This document shows, piece after piece, positions 52,172-62,926 of a stretch of DNA of 64,000 nucleotides; positions within the stretch are counted from its first letter, which is position 1, and each line of letters starts with the position of its first letter. Made by a program: the position numbers and the translations under genes. The notes beneath the pieces were generated by a model, which saw only the letters and a list, made by a program, of their open reading frames with translations, made no database searches and was not told the origin of the DNA. Source of the stretch: Sphingomonas lenta (lineage in GTDB: Bacteria > Pseudomonadota > Alphaproteobacteria > Sphingomonadales > Sphingomonadaceae); the NCBI RefSeq assembly GCF_002288825.1, contig NZ_NSLI01000003.1, forward strand, positions 868,001-932,000. The letters run 5' to 3'.

Positions 52172-54976
52172 GTGACGGTGAAGAAGGTGAACGGCACGGG
52201 CCGCAACGACGTGCTGCGCGGCGAAAACGGGGCGGATTGGATCGACGGCGGCGCCGGCGACGACCAGCTGTCCGGCAACGGCGGTGCGGACATGCTGTTC
52301 GGGGGCAAGGGCCGCGACACGCTCGACGGCGGGGCGGGCGCCGATTACCTGGACGCGGGCGAGGGCGACGACCTGCTCGTCTACGTGGCCGCGGAGAACA
52401 AGGGCTCCTACGACGCCTATAACGGCTGGACGGGCTCCGACACGCTGCGCCTCGTCCTCACCGCGGCGGAATGGGACCGCGAGGAGGTGCGCCAGGACGT
52501 GCACCGCTTCCTGGCCTATCTGCCCGAATATAACGAGCCGGACGGCTGGAAGGACGACCCGCTCTTCGCCTTCAAGTCGCTCGGCCTGGCGGTGGTGGGC
52601 GTCAACAAGCTGGAGGTGGTCGTCGACGGCAAAAAGATCGACGCGACGGACAAGGCGCTGAAGCTCGCCGACGACAAGGTCGCCCTGTCGGAGGACGACG
52701 CGGCCTCCGCGCTCGTGAACCTGCTCGCCAACGACCAGGCTCTGGACGGCGTCCGCTCCGTCAAGATCGCGCAGCCCAAGAACGGCAAGGTGGAGCTGGT
52801 CCGCACCGACTTCACCGGCGCCTCGCCCGTCGCTGAGGTCCGCTTCACGCCCAAGAAGGGCGCGTACGACCATCTGGCGGAAGGCCAGACCGCGACGGAG
52901 GTGTTCACCTACACCGTCACCGACAAGGACGGCGACGTGAAGACCGCGTCGGTGCAGGTGACGGTGACCGGGACCAACGACGCGCCGGTGCTGGGGGCGG
53001 CGCGCACGATCGCGACGAACGAGGCCGTGGGCACGCTCACGGGCAAGATCAAGGCCAAGGACGCCGACGCCGGCGCCGTGATCACCTACTCGTGGGAATA
53101 TGACGGCCGCTTCTCGCCCTTCTCGATCGACGAGGAGGGCAACTGGGAATACGAAACGGACCATTGGTGGGACAACTACCTGGAAGGCGACATGCGGGAG
53201 GGCGACAGCCGCACCCACGTGATCACCGTCACCGCCACCGACGAGCACGGGGCGACCAGCTCCACCACGCTCACCTTCACCGTCGCGGGCCGCAACGACC
53301 TGCCCGACGCCGAGGACGAGTCGATCGGCGTCTTCGAGGACCATGGCAACTACCCGCCGAGCGAAGGGGTGACCGAGGCCGACGGCAAGCTGGCCTATCA
53401 AGGCACCCTCAGGGTCGACGACGACGACAGCACCGGCCCGTTCACCGCCGAAGTGGTGGAGGCGCCCGCGAACGCCTTCGGCAAGCTCAGCTTCGTCGGC
53501 GGCAACGAGTACGGCCTGATCGTCTGGCGCGTGGAGGTGGACAAGGCGAAGCTGACCGCGCTCGGCGAGGAGGAGATCCTCGAGCAGGTCTACAAGATCA
53601 GGGTCGGCGACGGCGACGGCGGCTATGTCGTCAAGGAGCTGACGATCCGCTTCGTCGGCGACGACAACGACCCGGTGATCATCGTCGGGCCCGATTCGCT
53701 CGCCGGCTACGTGGACCAGACCGACGGCGTGCTCACCGCCGTGGCGAACATCTTCTGGAGCGACCGGGACGCGGACGACGAGCACGTCATCGAGTTGGAG
53801 GCGCTGAGCGACGACGGCGTCGGCGAGCTCGGTCTGGACGTGATCCCCGGCTATAAGGCGCAGATCCAGCTCCGGGTGACGGAGGCCGAGGTCGAGGCGC
53901 TCCGCTATGACCAGGTCAAGCAGCAGTACCGCCTCACCATCACCGACCGGGCGGGCCATTCGGCTTCGGAGGTCCAGACCTTCACGCTGCGCAACGATCA
54001 GTTCCGCTACGGCGGCGACGGCGGCGACCTCGTCCAAGGCGACCTCTACGAGCGCAACCTGCTCGTCGGCGGCGAGGGCGGCGACAAGATCCAGGGCGGG
54101 TATAAGGCCGACCTTCTGTTCGGTGACGCCGGCCCGGCCTTGCCCGACCTCCAGACCAACGGCTTCTCCGGCGAGGCCTGGGCCGGCGGCAGCGGCAACA
54201 ACGACGAGTTGGACGGCGGCGTCGGCGCGGACGAGCTGACGGGCGGCGCGGGGGCCGATCGGTTCGTGCTCCGCGCGGGCCAGTCGAACGGCGACCTCAT
54301 CACCGACTTCGACGCGGCCGCGGGCGACCGGATCGTGTTCTACGACTGGGGCGCGGGCGCGACGCTCAAGCATCTCGGCGGCGGCAAGTGGGAGGTCGGC
54401 GCCGCCGACCGCTCGGTCGTGGAGGTGGTGACGCTGACGGGCGTGACGGAACTCGCCGCCGACGCCTACGCGTTCAGGGAAACGCCGCCGACCTGGTCGA
54501 TCGGCACCGCCGGCGACGAGGTGATCTCGCCCGATTACTCGAACCGCAACGTGATCGTGGGCGGCGGCGGTCGCGACCAGATCTACGGCGGTTCGCACGC
54601 GGACGACATTTACGGGGACCAGGGGCCGGCCCTGCCCGCGGGCGAACAAAACAAGCTGAACGCCTATGAACGGTGGTACGCCGATCCGGAACGCGACGAC
54701 ATCATCGACGGCGGCGGCGGCGCCGACCGGATGACCGGCGGCGCGGGTGCGGACACGTTCGTGTTCTACACTTCCGGCGGCGACGGCGACGTGGTGACCG
54801 ACTTCGACGGGGCCGCCGGCGACCGGCTCGAGTTCCGCTATTGGGGCGAGGGTGCGACCTTCACGCAGGTGGATGCCGACACGTGGCGCGTGTCGAGCGC
54901 GGACGGCGCGTATCAGGCGCTGATCAACTTCGCCAACGGGGCCGTGATCACGCCGGACCACTACGTGTTCCTCTAA
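52172..54976 (+). CDS. Large RTX/VCBS-repeat protein, probable type I-secreted surface protein
   Basis: A 934-aa acidic protein without a signal peptide; GTG start behind AGGGGGA. Domains in order: RTX nonapeptides at ~5-65 (ENGADWIDGGAGDDQLSGNG), a linker region, VCBS/cadherin-like repeats at ~170-500 (FTYTVTDKDGDVKTASVQVT, VTGTNDAPVL; second copy HVITVTATDEHG...AGRNDLPDAED), a further beta domain, then two C-terminal RTX clusters (~610-700 and ~790-890) each followed by a beta segment (FVLRAGQSNGDLITDFDAAA; FVFYTSGGDGDVVTDFDGAA). This is typical of calcium-dependent adhesins or S-layer-like proteins. No secretion machinery is nearby. Confidence 0.85.
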   Translation: MTVKKVNGTGRNDVLRGENGADWIDGGAGDDQLSGNGGADMLFGGKGRDTLDGGAGADYLDAGEGDDLLVYVAAENKGSYDAYNGWTGSDTLRLVLTAAEWDREEVRQDVHRFLAYLPEYNEPDGWKDDPLFAFKSLGLAVVGVNKLEVVVDGKKIDATDKALKLADDKVALSEDDAASALVNLLANDQALDGVRSVKIAQPKNGKVELVRTDFTGASPVAEVRFTPKKGAYDHLAEGQTATEVFTYTVTDKDGDVKTASVQVTVTGTNDAPVLGAARTIATNEAVGTLTGKIKAKDADAGAVITYSWEYDGRFSPFSIDEEGNWEYETDHWWDNYLEGDMREGDSRTHVITVTATDEHGATSSTTLTFTVAGRNDLPDAEDESIGVFEDHGNYPPSEGVTEADGKLAYQGTLRVDDDDSTGPFTAEVVEAPANAFGKLSFVGGNEYGLIVWRVEVDKAKLTALGEEEILEQVYKIRVGDGDGGYVVKELTIRFVGDDNDPVIIVGPDSLAGYVDQTDGVLTAVANIFWSDRDADDEHVIELEALSDDGVGELGLDVIPGYKAQIQLRVTEAEVEALRYDQVKQQYRLTITDRAGHSASEVQTFTLRNDQFRYGGDGGDLVQGDLYERNLLVGGEGGDKIQGGYKADLLFGDAGPALPDLQTNGFSGEAWAGGSGNNDELDGGVGADELTGGAGADRFVLRAGQSNGDLITDFDAAAGDRIVFYDWGAGATLKHLGGGKWEVGAADRSVVEVVTLTGVTELAADAYAFRETPPTWSIGTAGDEVISPDYSNRNVIVGGGGRDQIYGGSHADDIYGDQGPALPAGEQNKLNAYERWYADPERDDIIDGGGGADRMTGGAGADTFVFYTSGGDGDVVTDFDGAAGDRLEFRYWGEGATFTQVDADTWRVSSADGAYQALINFANGAVITPDHYVFL

Positions 54977-54990
54977 CGGGCACCGCCGGG

Positions 54991-55021
54991 GAGCGGTCCG
55001 GGCCTGGCGCCCGGGCCGCTC
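54991..55021 (+). terminator. Hairpin downstream of the large RTX gene
   Basis: Arms GAGCGGTCCGGGC and GCCCGGGCCGCTC pair at 12 of 13 positions around a short loop, 15 bases after the stop codon. No T-run, but position and stability fit a terminator. Confidence 0.65.
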
Positions 55022-55124
55022 CTCGACATTCGTCGCGCGGGCGCAACGAACGTTCGCGGGCCATGCACCCTTTCTCCCGGTCGGACGTTGCGGGGGTTCA
55101 ACCCCCACTGGCAGGAGTGACCTC

Positions 55125-55571
55125 ATGGCCGACACCAGCAACGACATCACCGTCGTCAACTCGCTCATCAAGACGCTGAACGACTCGATCACGGGTTATC
55201 AGGAGAGCGCCAAGGACATCGGCAACCAGCGCCTGGCGACCATGTTCCAGGAGCGCGCGCAGGAGCGCCAGCAGGTCGTGACGCAGCTCCAGGCGGAGGT
55301 CGCGCGGTTGGGCGGCGACCCGAACTCGGGCGGTTCGCTGCTCGGCAGCGCCCACCAGATCTTCCTCGACCTGAAGTCGACGATCACCGGCAAGAACGAC
55401 AGCGCCGTGCTGGCGGAAGTGCAGCGCGGCGAGGAGTATCTCCGCGACAAGTTCGACACCGCGCTCGCCGACGCCAACCTGTCGGCCTCGACGCGCCAGG
55501 TGCTCGAGCAGGCCGCGCAATCGGTCCGCCAGGGTGCGGACTCAGTACGCCAGTTCAACACCGCGATGTAA
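55125..55571 (+). CDS. DUF2383 / PA2169-family four-helix-bundle protein
   Basis: A 148-aa helical protein of the ferritin-like PA2169 group: NSLIKTLNDSITGYQESAKD, RLATMFQERAQERQQVVTQL, ADLSAST-like NLSASTRQVLEQAAQSV. Related proteins are often stress-induced. GGAGTG precedes the ATG. It begins a run of small genes on the plus strand (to 57223) that looks like a stress or envelope cluster. Confidence 0.88.
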   Translation: MADTSNDITVVNSLIKTLNDSITGYQESAKDIGNQRLATMFQERAQERQQVVTQLQAEVARLGGDPNSGGSLLGSAHQIFLDLKSTITGKNDSAVLAEVQRGEEYLRDKFDTALADANLSASTRQVLEQAAQSVRQGADSVRQFNTAM

Positions 55572-55624
55572 GTGATCGAGGGGCGGGCCATCGGCTCGCC
55601 CCACCCGAAAGGGGAGAGCGTAAC

Positions 55625-56308
55625 GTGAACACCGACCAGAAGAACGGCGCGGGCGCCTACAAGTCCGACCGCGCGGACGACGCCGCGGCCCAGGGCCGCG
55701 ACTTCAAGGCCCCTTTCCACCTTCGCCTGACCAAGGATCGCGACGTCCAAGTGGGCTATCGCGAGGCCGCCATCGCCGCCGGCGCGCTCGGGCTGGGCTT
55801 TCTCGCCTTCAAGGGCGTGAAATCGGTGCTGGGCCGCGCCACCAAGGCGAACGCCGTCGCCGCCGGGCATAGCGGCAAGCTCGAGCCCGTGCCGCTCGCC
55901 ACCTCGGCGACGCCCGACGTCAAGGACAACGCCGCGCCGCGCTTTCCGGAGGGCATCGACAACCGCGTCGACGAGCCCGCGACGCCCTTCGTCGCCTCCT
56001 CCAACCAGGATGACACGGGTGACTTGGTGGTCGAGGTCACCGAGGTCGAGGTCGTCGCGGTTGCCGTCGACGACGCGTCCGCCGACCAGAGCGCCCGGAC
56101 GCCCGAGCATGTGCCGACCGACCTCATGGGCGACAAGCCGCCGACGGCGAACGACCGCGCCATCGACGCCTTTCGGCCCGATCCCACCGCGCCCGTGCCG
56201 CCCGAGATGCGCGACTCCTTGCGCCCGGCGACCGGGCCCGCGCCCAGCCTCGCCGCCGACCGCGGCACCTTCGGCCAGGGCCTTGCTCAAACGGACGGTT
56301 CGAAATGA
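55625..56308 (+). CDS. Single-pass membrane protein with long disordered tail, 227 aa
   Basis: GTG start behind GGGGAGAG. The N-terminal 45 residues are polar, followed by a hydrophobic helix (AAIAAGALGLGFLAFKGVKS, ~48-67), and then ~150 residues rich in Pro, Asp and Ala with no fold visible. Coupled to the next gene by ATGA. No family recognised. Confidence 0.7.
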   Translation: MNTDQKNGAGAYKSDRADDAAAQGRDFKAPFHLRLTKDRDVQVGYREAAIAAGALGLGFLAFKGVKSVLGRATKANAVAAGHSGKLEPVPLATSATPDVKDNAAPRFPEGIDNRVDEPATPFVASSNQDDTGDLVVEVTEVEVVAVAVDDASADQSARTPEHVPTDLMGDKPPTANDRAIDAFRPDPTAPVPPEMRDSLRPATGPAPSLAADRGTFGQGLAQTDGSK

Positions 56309-56739
56309 CGACGGATACGACGGCGAACACGCCGGCCACCAAGCAGAGCGACAATGGCGGGCTCATCTGGAAGCGCGCGAGCTACGGGTTGGGCTGGTTC
56401 AGCCTCGCGCTCGCCGCCGCCGAGCTTCTCGCGCCCAAGAAGATCGCCAAGGCGCTCTCGTCCGAAGGGCATGAGGGCCTGATCCGCGCTTTCGGCGCGC
56501 GCGAAGCGATCGCGGGCGTCGGACTGGTCACCGATCAGGGCCACGGCCTGCGCGTCTGGAACCGGGTCGCCGGGGACGCCATGGACCTGACCGCGCTCCA
56601 CTTCGCCCGTAAGCGCGCGCCCGACAACAAGAACATCTGGGGCGCGATCGCCGCCGTCGCCGTGGTGACCACGCTCGACATTTGCACCGCCATCGGCCTC
56701 GACCGCCGCACCGGCAAGTCGCTGCCCATCGGCCGCTAG
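56305..56739 (+). CDS. DUF4267-like membrane protein, 144 aa
   Basis: Start overlaps the previous stop (ATGA). The sequence GLGWFSLALAAAELLAPKKIAKAL, then GLIRAFGAREAIAGVGLV and RVAGDAMDLTALHFA, matches a widespread membrane module that in other bacteria is fused to SRPBCC/cyclase domains. Here it stands alone. Three to four hydrophobic segments. Function unknown; the context is envelope or stress. Confidence 0.75.
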   Translation: MTTDTTANTPATKQSDNGGLIWKRASYGLGWFSLALAAAELLAPKKIAKALSSEGHEGLIRAFGAREAIAGVGLVTDQGHGLRVWNRVAGDAMDLTALHFARKRAPDNKNIWGAIAAVAVVTTLDICTAIGLDRRTGKSLPIGR

Positions 56740-56752
56740 AAGGAGGACGGAC

Positions 56753-57223
56753 GTGAGCATCCTCGGCAAGATCAAGCGCGCCATCTTCGGCGAGAGCGGC
56801 CCGCTCGGTGGTCAGTTCGGCGGCGGGAGCATCCTGGGCAGCGGCAAGACCGCCCAGCCCAACACGCCCGCGCAGACGACGCAGGCGGAACCGTCCGCCA
56901 TGCCCCAGATGCAGCAGCGCCAGGCGCAGCAGCCGCCGCAAGTACAGTCGCCCGCCGCCCAGCCGGTCGATGTGGAAGCTGTGCTCGAAGGCATCTCGGC
57001 GCAGAAGGGGCATCCGAACCTCAACTGGCGCACGAGCATCGTTGACCTGATGAAGTTGCTCGACCTCGACTCCAGCCTCGACAATCGCCGCGAACTCGCG
57101 ACCGAGCTCGGCTATACCGGCGAGAAGAACGGCTCGGCGGAGATGAACATCTGGCTCCACAAGGCGCTGATGCGCGAGCTGGAGAAGAGCGGCGGCAAGG
57201 TCCCTGCCTCGCTCAAGGACTAG
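56753..57223 (+). CDS. DUF3597 family protein
   Basis: A 156-aa protein with the DUF3597 layout: N-terminal MSILGKIKRAIFG, a Gln/Pro-rich linker (QQRQAQQPPQVQSPAAQPVD), and the C-terminal domain LNWRTSIVDLMKLLDLDSSL with RRELATELGYTG and NIWLHKALM. The C-terminal domain resembles a LysM-like/helical cell-wall-associated fold, but function is unknown. GTG start with a strong AAGGAGG site. A perfect hairpin follows its stop. Confidence 0.9.
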   Translation: MSILGKIKRAIFGESGPLGGQFGGGSILGSGKTAQPNTPAQTTQAEPSAMPQMQQRQAQQPPQVQSPAAQPVDVEAVLEGISAQKGHPNLNWRTSIVDLMKLLDLDSSLDNRRELATELGYTGEKNGSAEMNIWLHKALMRELEKSGGKVPASLKD

Positions 57224-57230
57224 AAAGAAA

Positions 57231-57259
57231 AAGCCCCTCCCGAGGCTCGGGAGGGGCTT
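57231..57259. terminator. Perfect hairpin between convergent DUF3597 and 65-aa genes
   Basis: Fourteen-base perfect arms (AAGCCCCTCCCGAG / CTCGGGAGGGGCTT) around a single C/G. On the minus strand it is followed by CTTTTTCTTTC, giving a good intrinsic terminator for the 65-aa gene; on the plus strand it lacks a T-run. Confidence 0.8.
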
Positions 57260-57303
57260 GGACTGCTAAAAGCGGCCTGACACCGTATCCGAGTGTCAGG
57301 AGT

Positions 57304-57501
57304 TTACTCGTTCCAGAGCAGCGACGTCTTGTTGCCCGCCTCCTCGTCGGCGGTGGGCTGGCGTTCGTCCTTGTCCAGCCGCGCGTCGCCACCGTCGCGG
57401 TGCTGCATCGACATGGTCTGCGGTTCCTTGCTCACGTCGAGCCGCGGCGTCGTGTCCCGGTCCATCTTGGGCTGAATGTCTTCGAGGTTCTCGTCGGCCA
57501 T
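57304..57501 (-). CDS. Small hydrophilic protein, 65 aa
   Basis: ATG at 57501 behind a strong AAGGAGA site. The acidic, disordered-looking protein (NLEDIQPKMDRDTTPRLDV, DARLDKDERQPTADEEAGN) has no hydrophobic core and ends SLLWNE. Possibly a stress-related intrinsically disordered protein. It stands 51 bases after the SleB-type gene and ends before a good terminator. Confidence 0.8.
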   Translation of the reverse strand: MADENLEDIQPKMDRDTTPRLDVSKEPQTMSMQHRDGGDARLDKDERQPTADEEAGNKTSLLWNE

Positions 57502-57552
57502 GTTCGTTCTCCTTGCCTGTGGAGAACGCCCCGGCCGGGGCCCGGGTTGCCT

Positions 57553-58554
57553 CTACCGCAACGGCTTGCCCGAGTCCTTCCACCGGTCGAGGACTTCGGA
57601 CGCGGGCGGCAAGAGATCGTCGGCCGGCGTCGCCGCGACCGGGGCGGCGCTCGCCACGGCGACGGGGGCGAGCGGCTTCTCGAGAACGCCGGGCGGGGGA
57701 GGGGGCGGCACGACCGCCGCAGCGACGGCGACGGGCTGCGCGGACGGTATCGACGCGTGCGGTCCCGGCGTCGGCTCTCCACCCCGATATGCTTGGCGGA
57801 ACGCCGCGCTCGTGCCCCACCAGCCCTTCCACCGGTGGAAGAAATGCGCGCCGACCACGTCCGTCATCACCAGCGAGCGGTTCCAAGCCGGTTTGACCGC
57901 GAAGGTGTGATAGTGCGTCGCCAAGCCGACGGGCGCGTATACGCCGCCCGCCAGCGCCGCCGCGGCGTTCCGCGCCGCGCGCGCCCAGGCCGTCCGACTC
58001 GGGATCCGCGCCATCGATCCGTCGCAGGCGAAGGAGAACTGGCACCCGCGCCGCTCCGACCCTTGGTACACCACGCCGCACACGGTCGCCGGGAAGGCGG
58101 GGTGCCGCACCCGGTTCAGCACCACCTGCGCGACCGCGCGCTGCCCCGCGTCGGGCTCCGACGCCGCTTCATAGTAGATCGCCGCCGTCAGGCACTCGAG
58201 CGCGCGTGCCCGATCGAGCGAACTCGCAACGCCCGTGACGAAGGGCGCGGCGGGGGCGGTGCTCGTCTCCGCGGCCGCTTCCGCCAGGACAGGCGCCGCG
58301 GCGAGGGCCACGGTTCCGGTCACGCCCGCGGCCGGTGCGGCGAGCTCCTGGCCGGGCTCCACGCCCTGTTGCGGAACGTCGGCGGCGGCGACCTTGACGG
58401 GGATCGGCACCACGGAGTTCGGCATCGGCGGCAACGGCGCCGTGCGCACGGCCAACCAAGCCGACGCGGCCGAGACGCCCGCGGCGGCCGGTAATAGCAG
58501 CAGCCCGGCCGCCAAACGTCGGGTTTGGTTTGGGGAGAGGGTGCGCCGCATCAC
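57553..58554 (-). CDS. Cell wall hydrolase, SleB-type domain, exported
   Basis: A 333-aa protein with an N-terminal membrane/signal segment (AAGLLLLPAAAGVSAASAW) and Ala/Pro-rich linkers. The SleB hydrolase domain (~117-240) is clear: CLTAAIYYEAASEPDAGQRA, VAQVVLNRVRHPAFPATVCG, CQFSFACDG, and LATHYHTFAVKPAWN. The first Glu of YYEA is the expected catalytic residue for this lytic-transglycosylase-like family. In non-spore-formers such enzymes act in peptidoglycan remodelling. Confidence 0.9.
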   Translation of the reverse strand: MMRRTLSPNQTRRLAAGLLLLPAAAGVSAASAWLAVRTAPLPPMPNSVVPIPVKVAAADVPQQGVEPGQELAAPAAGVTGTVALAAAPVLAEAAAETSTAPAAPFVTGVASSLDRARALECLTAAIYYEAASEPDAGQRAVAQVVLNRVRHPAFPATVCGVVYQGSERRGCQFSFACDGSMARIPSRTAWARAARNAAAALAGGVYAPVGLATHYHTFAVKPAWNRSLVMTDVVGAHFFHRWKGWWGTSAAFRQAYRGGEPTPGPHASIPSAQPVAVAAAVVPPPPPPGVLEKPLAPVAVASAAPVAATPADDLLPPASEVLDRWKDSGKPLR

Positions 58555-58635
58555 ACGCCGTTCCTACCGTGCGAGGCGTTACCGGTCTGCCCCACTTTCC
58601 GCCCCGTCCCGCGATGGGACGAGGCGGCGCGGCGT

Positions 58636-61506
58636 TCACTTCAGCGTGGGGCTGTCCAGGTTGAGCGCGGAGACGGGGATCACCTCCAGCTTGGGGTAGC
58701 GCTGGCGCAGAACGTCAACGAACTCCTTGGCCTCGCCGACGACGACGATGCTCGCCGCCGTCGGGTCGAGCAGCTGGGCGGCGGCGGTGCGGACGGTGGC
58801 GGGGTCAACGTCGCCGATAACGTCGGTGTAGCGGCCGAGCTCGGACAGGGGCACCGCCTGGACGATGTAGTCGCCCAGGATCTCCGCGACGCCGTCCGTC
58901 GTCTCGATCGCCCGGCCGAAGCCGCCCACCAGCACCGCCTTGCGCGTGTCGAGCTCGGCGGCGGGAGCGGGCGCGGCGCCCAGCTTGCGCATCTCGTCGA
59001 TAATAATACCCACGACCTCCGGCGCGGACGGATTCTTGGTCTGCGTCCGCGCCGCGACCATGCCGCCCCGGCGCCTGGCGGATAGCCCGCTGCCCGCGCC
59101 GTAGGCGAGCCCGCGCTTGATGCGGATCTCCTGGTTCAGCCGCGACGTGAAGCCGCCGCCGAGCGTCGTGTTCGCAACCGCGAGCGGATAGTAGCGCGGG
59201 TCGGCGCGCGCGATCGCCGGACGGGCGACGACCACGCCCGCCTGGCCGGCGCCGGGGAAGTCGACGACGACGACCCTGGGCGCGGCGGTCTCGACGGGCG
59301 CGGTGCGCGGTGCGGCGGCCGCACCGGCGCGCCAGCCGCCGAAATGCTTGGCCGCGAGCGCTTGGGCGGCCGCGGGCGTGATGTCGCCGACGACGAGCAG
59401 CGTCGCCGTAGCGGGGCTCCACGCGCCGGCGTAGGAGCGGGTGAGGTCCTCGCGGGTGATCGCCTTGAGCGAGTTCGGCGTGCCTTCCGGCGGCGATCCA
59501 TAGGCCGAACCGCCGAACACCGCGCGCTCCGCCACCAGGCCGGCGAGCTGCGCCGGGTCCTTCAGGCCGACCTGCACGGCGTCGATCGCCTGGGTGCGGG
59601 CGCGTTCGATCTCGTCGGCCTTGAACGCAGGGTTCACGGCGACGTCGGCGAGGATCGCCATCGCCGGATCGATCTGATCCGACTTGACCGTCACGTCGAC
59701 CGACGCCCCGTCCCGTCCCGATCCGCTCTCGATCGAGCCGCCGAGCGACTCGACGGCGCGGGCGATCTCGGTCGCGGAGCGGGTGGTCGTGCCCTTGGTC
59801 AGCAACGCGCTCGCCAGACTGCTCGCGCCGGCCCGACCGGCCGGGTCGGTTGCGGAGCCGCCGGTCGCGACGAGCGAGGCGGTGACGATCGGCAGGTCGC
59901 GGCGCTCCACGGTGACGACGCGCAACCCGTTCGCGAGCCGCGCCTCGACGGGGCGGGGCAGCACCGTCGGCACGGGCTGGCCGGGGGCCGGCGGGAGGAT
60001 ACGCCGGCCTTCCGGCGCTGGGGTCACGACCTGGATGCCCGCGGGCGCGCGCAGGTCGACCGCCTGCACCGTCGGCGCAATGGGGATCGCGTCGCTCTGC
60101 GCGGTCGCAGGCTTGGCCTCGAGCGGCAGGTAGCGGATCGTCGCGGCTTGATTGTCGCCCAGATATTTGGCGGCGACGCGCCGGACGTCGGCGGGCGTCA
60201 CGCGGGCGATGGCTTCGAGCTGTTTCTGCGACGCGTCGGGATCGCCGTCGATGATCGTCGAGCTGGCGATGACGAGCGCCTTGCCCTCCGCGGTCTCGCG
60301 CTGGCGGATGGCTTGCGTCAGAATCTCGTTCTTGGCCTCGGCGAGTTCGGCGGCGGTGACGGGCTGCGTCCGGAGCCGCGCGACCTCGCGCTTCAGCGCC
60401 GCCTCGCCCTCTTCGGCGGTCTTGCCGCCCGCCAGGATGGCGTAGAGCACGAGGTTGCCCGTCGACTGCTTGGTGTCGAGAAAGGCGGCGGCCGACTGGG
60501 CCAGCTGGTCGCGGTAGACCAGCGTCTCGTACAGGCGCGAGCTCTCGCCGGTGGAGAGGATGGCGTTGAGCACGCTGAGCGCGGGCGTGTCGGCGTCGCG
60601 GTCGGGCGGCACGTGATAGCTGACGAGCACCGCGGGAAGCGGCGTGTTCGCCTCGTACACGGTGCGGGTCACGGCGCGGGTGCGCGGCGGCTCGACGGCG
60701 GTGACGCGCGGGATGGGGCGGTTCGGCTTGGCGATGGGCCCGAAATACTGGTCGACCCAGCGGTCGAGCTGCGCGGGATCGAAGTTGCCGCCGACCACCA
60801 GGATGGCGTTGTCGGGACGGTAGTAGGTGGCGTGGAAGGCGCGGACGTCGTCGATCAACGCGGCCTCCAAATCCTCCAGGCTGCCGATGCCGGGGCGCGC
60901 ATAGGGGTGCACGGAGTAGGCGAGCTGGGGGTAGTAGATGGACAGCAGCTTGCCGTAGGGCCGCGCGAGCGTGCGGAAGCGGAGCTCCTCCTTCACCACG
61001 TCGCGCTCGGATGCGAAGCTGGTCGGCTCGACCACCAGGCTCGCCATGCGGTCGGCCTCCGCGAAGAGCAGACGCTGGAGGTGGTTCGCCGGCACCACCT
61101 CGTAATAGTTGGTGTAGTCGTCGGCGGTGGAGGCGTTGTTGTAACCGCCCACGTCCTCCGTCAGCCGGTCCATCTGTTCGGGCACGAGGTTCCGCGTCGC
61201 CTTGAACATCAGGTGCTCGAACATATGCGCGAAGCCCGAGCGGCCCTTGGGATCGTCCTTCGAGCCCACGTCGTACCAGACCTGGACGGAGACGTTGGGC
61301 GTGGTTGTGTCGCGGATGGCGAACACGCGCAGGCCGTTGGGCAGCGTGCGCTGCGCGTAGGCGATCGGCTTCACCGCCGCGGTGGACGGCGCGGGCGTCT
61401 GCGCCCCGTCCCGCAAAGTGGTGTTTTGCGGGGGCACCGGCTGAGCGGGCGCGGGCGCGGAGAGGAGGGCGGCGCCGGCGAGCAGCGCGGAGCGGAACAG
61501 GCGCAT
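58636..61506 (-). CDS. M16 family zinc peptidase, two-repeat, exported
   Basis: A 956-aa pitrilysin-family protein with a signal peptide (FRSALLAGAALLSAPAPAQP). The first M16 unit has the inverted zinc motif HMFEH (GFAHMFEHLMFKA) and the distal Glu region; the second unit (from ~500) lacks HxxEH and is the structural half. It probably degrades small peptides in the periplasm. Just after the signal peptide a 23-base palindrome (61410-61432) is read in frame as QNTTLRDGA, within a Pro-rich linker. Confidence 0.92.
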   Translation of the reverse strand: MRLFRSALLAGAALLSAPAPAQPVPPQNTTLRDGAQTPAPSTAAVKPIAYAQRTLPNGLRVFAIRDTTTPNVSVQVWYDVGSKDDPKGRSGFAHMFEHLMFKATRNLVPEQMDRLTEDVGGYNNASTADDYTNYYEVVPANHLQRLLFAEADRMASLVVEPTSFASERDVVKEELRFRTLARPYGKLLSIYYPQLAYSVHPYARPGIGSLEDLEAALIDDVRAFHATYYRPDNAILVVGGNFDPAQLDRWVDQYFGPIAKPNRPIPRVTAVEPPRTRAVTRTVYEANTPLPAVLVSYHVPPDRDADTPALSVLNAILSTGESSRLYETLVYRDQLAQSAAAFLDTKQSTGNLVLYAILAGGKTAEEGEAALKREVARLRTQPVTAAELAEAKNEILTQAIRQRETAEGKALVIASSTIIDGDPDASQKQLEAIARVTPADVRRVAAKYLGDNQAATIRYLPLEAKPATAQSDAIPIAPTVQAVDLRAPAGIQVVTPAPEGRRILPPAPGQPVPTVLPRPVEARLANGLRVVTVERRDLPIVTASLVATGGSATDPAGRAGASSLASALLTKGTTTRSATEIARAVESLGGSIESGSGRDGASVDVTVKSDQIDPAMAILADVAVNPAFKADEIERARTQAIDAVQVGLKDPAQLAGLVAERAVFGGSAYGSPPEGTPNSLKAITREDLTRSYAGAWSPATATLLVVGDITPAAAQALAAKHFGGWRAGAAAAPRTAPVETAAPRVVVVDFPGAGQAGVVVARPAIARADPRYYPLAVANTTLGGGFTSRLNQEIRIKRGLAYGAGSGLSARRRGGMVAARTQTKNPSAPEVVGIIIDEMRKLGAAPAPAAELDTRKAVLVGGFGRAIETTDGVAEILGDYIVQAVPLSELGRYTDVIGDVDPATVRTAAAQLLDPTAASIVVVGEAKEFVDVLRQRYPKLEVIPVSALNLDSPTLK
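61410..61432. repeat. 23-bp palindrome inside the M16 peptidase gene (family B)
   Basis: Begins CCCGCAAAGT and ends TTTTGCGGG; the outer eight bases pair perfectly and the centre is degenerate. It shares its first ten bases and length with the intergenic copy at 49860-49882, and AAGTGGTG with the prmA copy. Confidence 0.7.
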
Positions 61507-61514
61507 GGAGGTCC

Positions 61515-62926
<1,412 letters not shown>

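Noticed and set aside
52121..55192. 1023-aa open frame on the minus strand
   Set aside because: Antisense to the RTX/VCBS gene; no ribosome site or domain, Val/Ala/Arg/His-rich.
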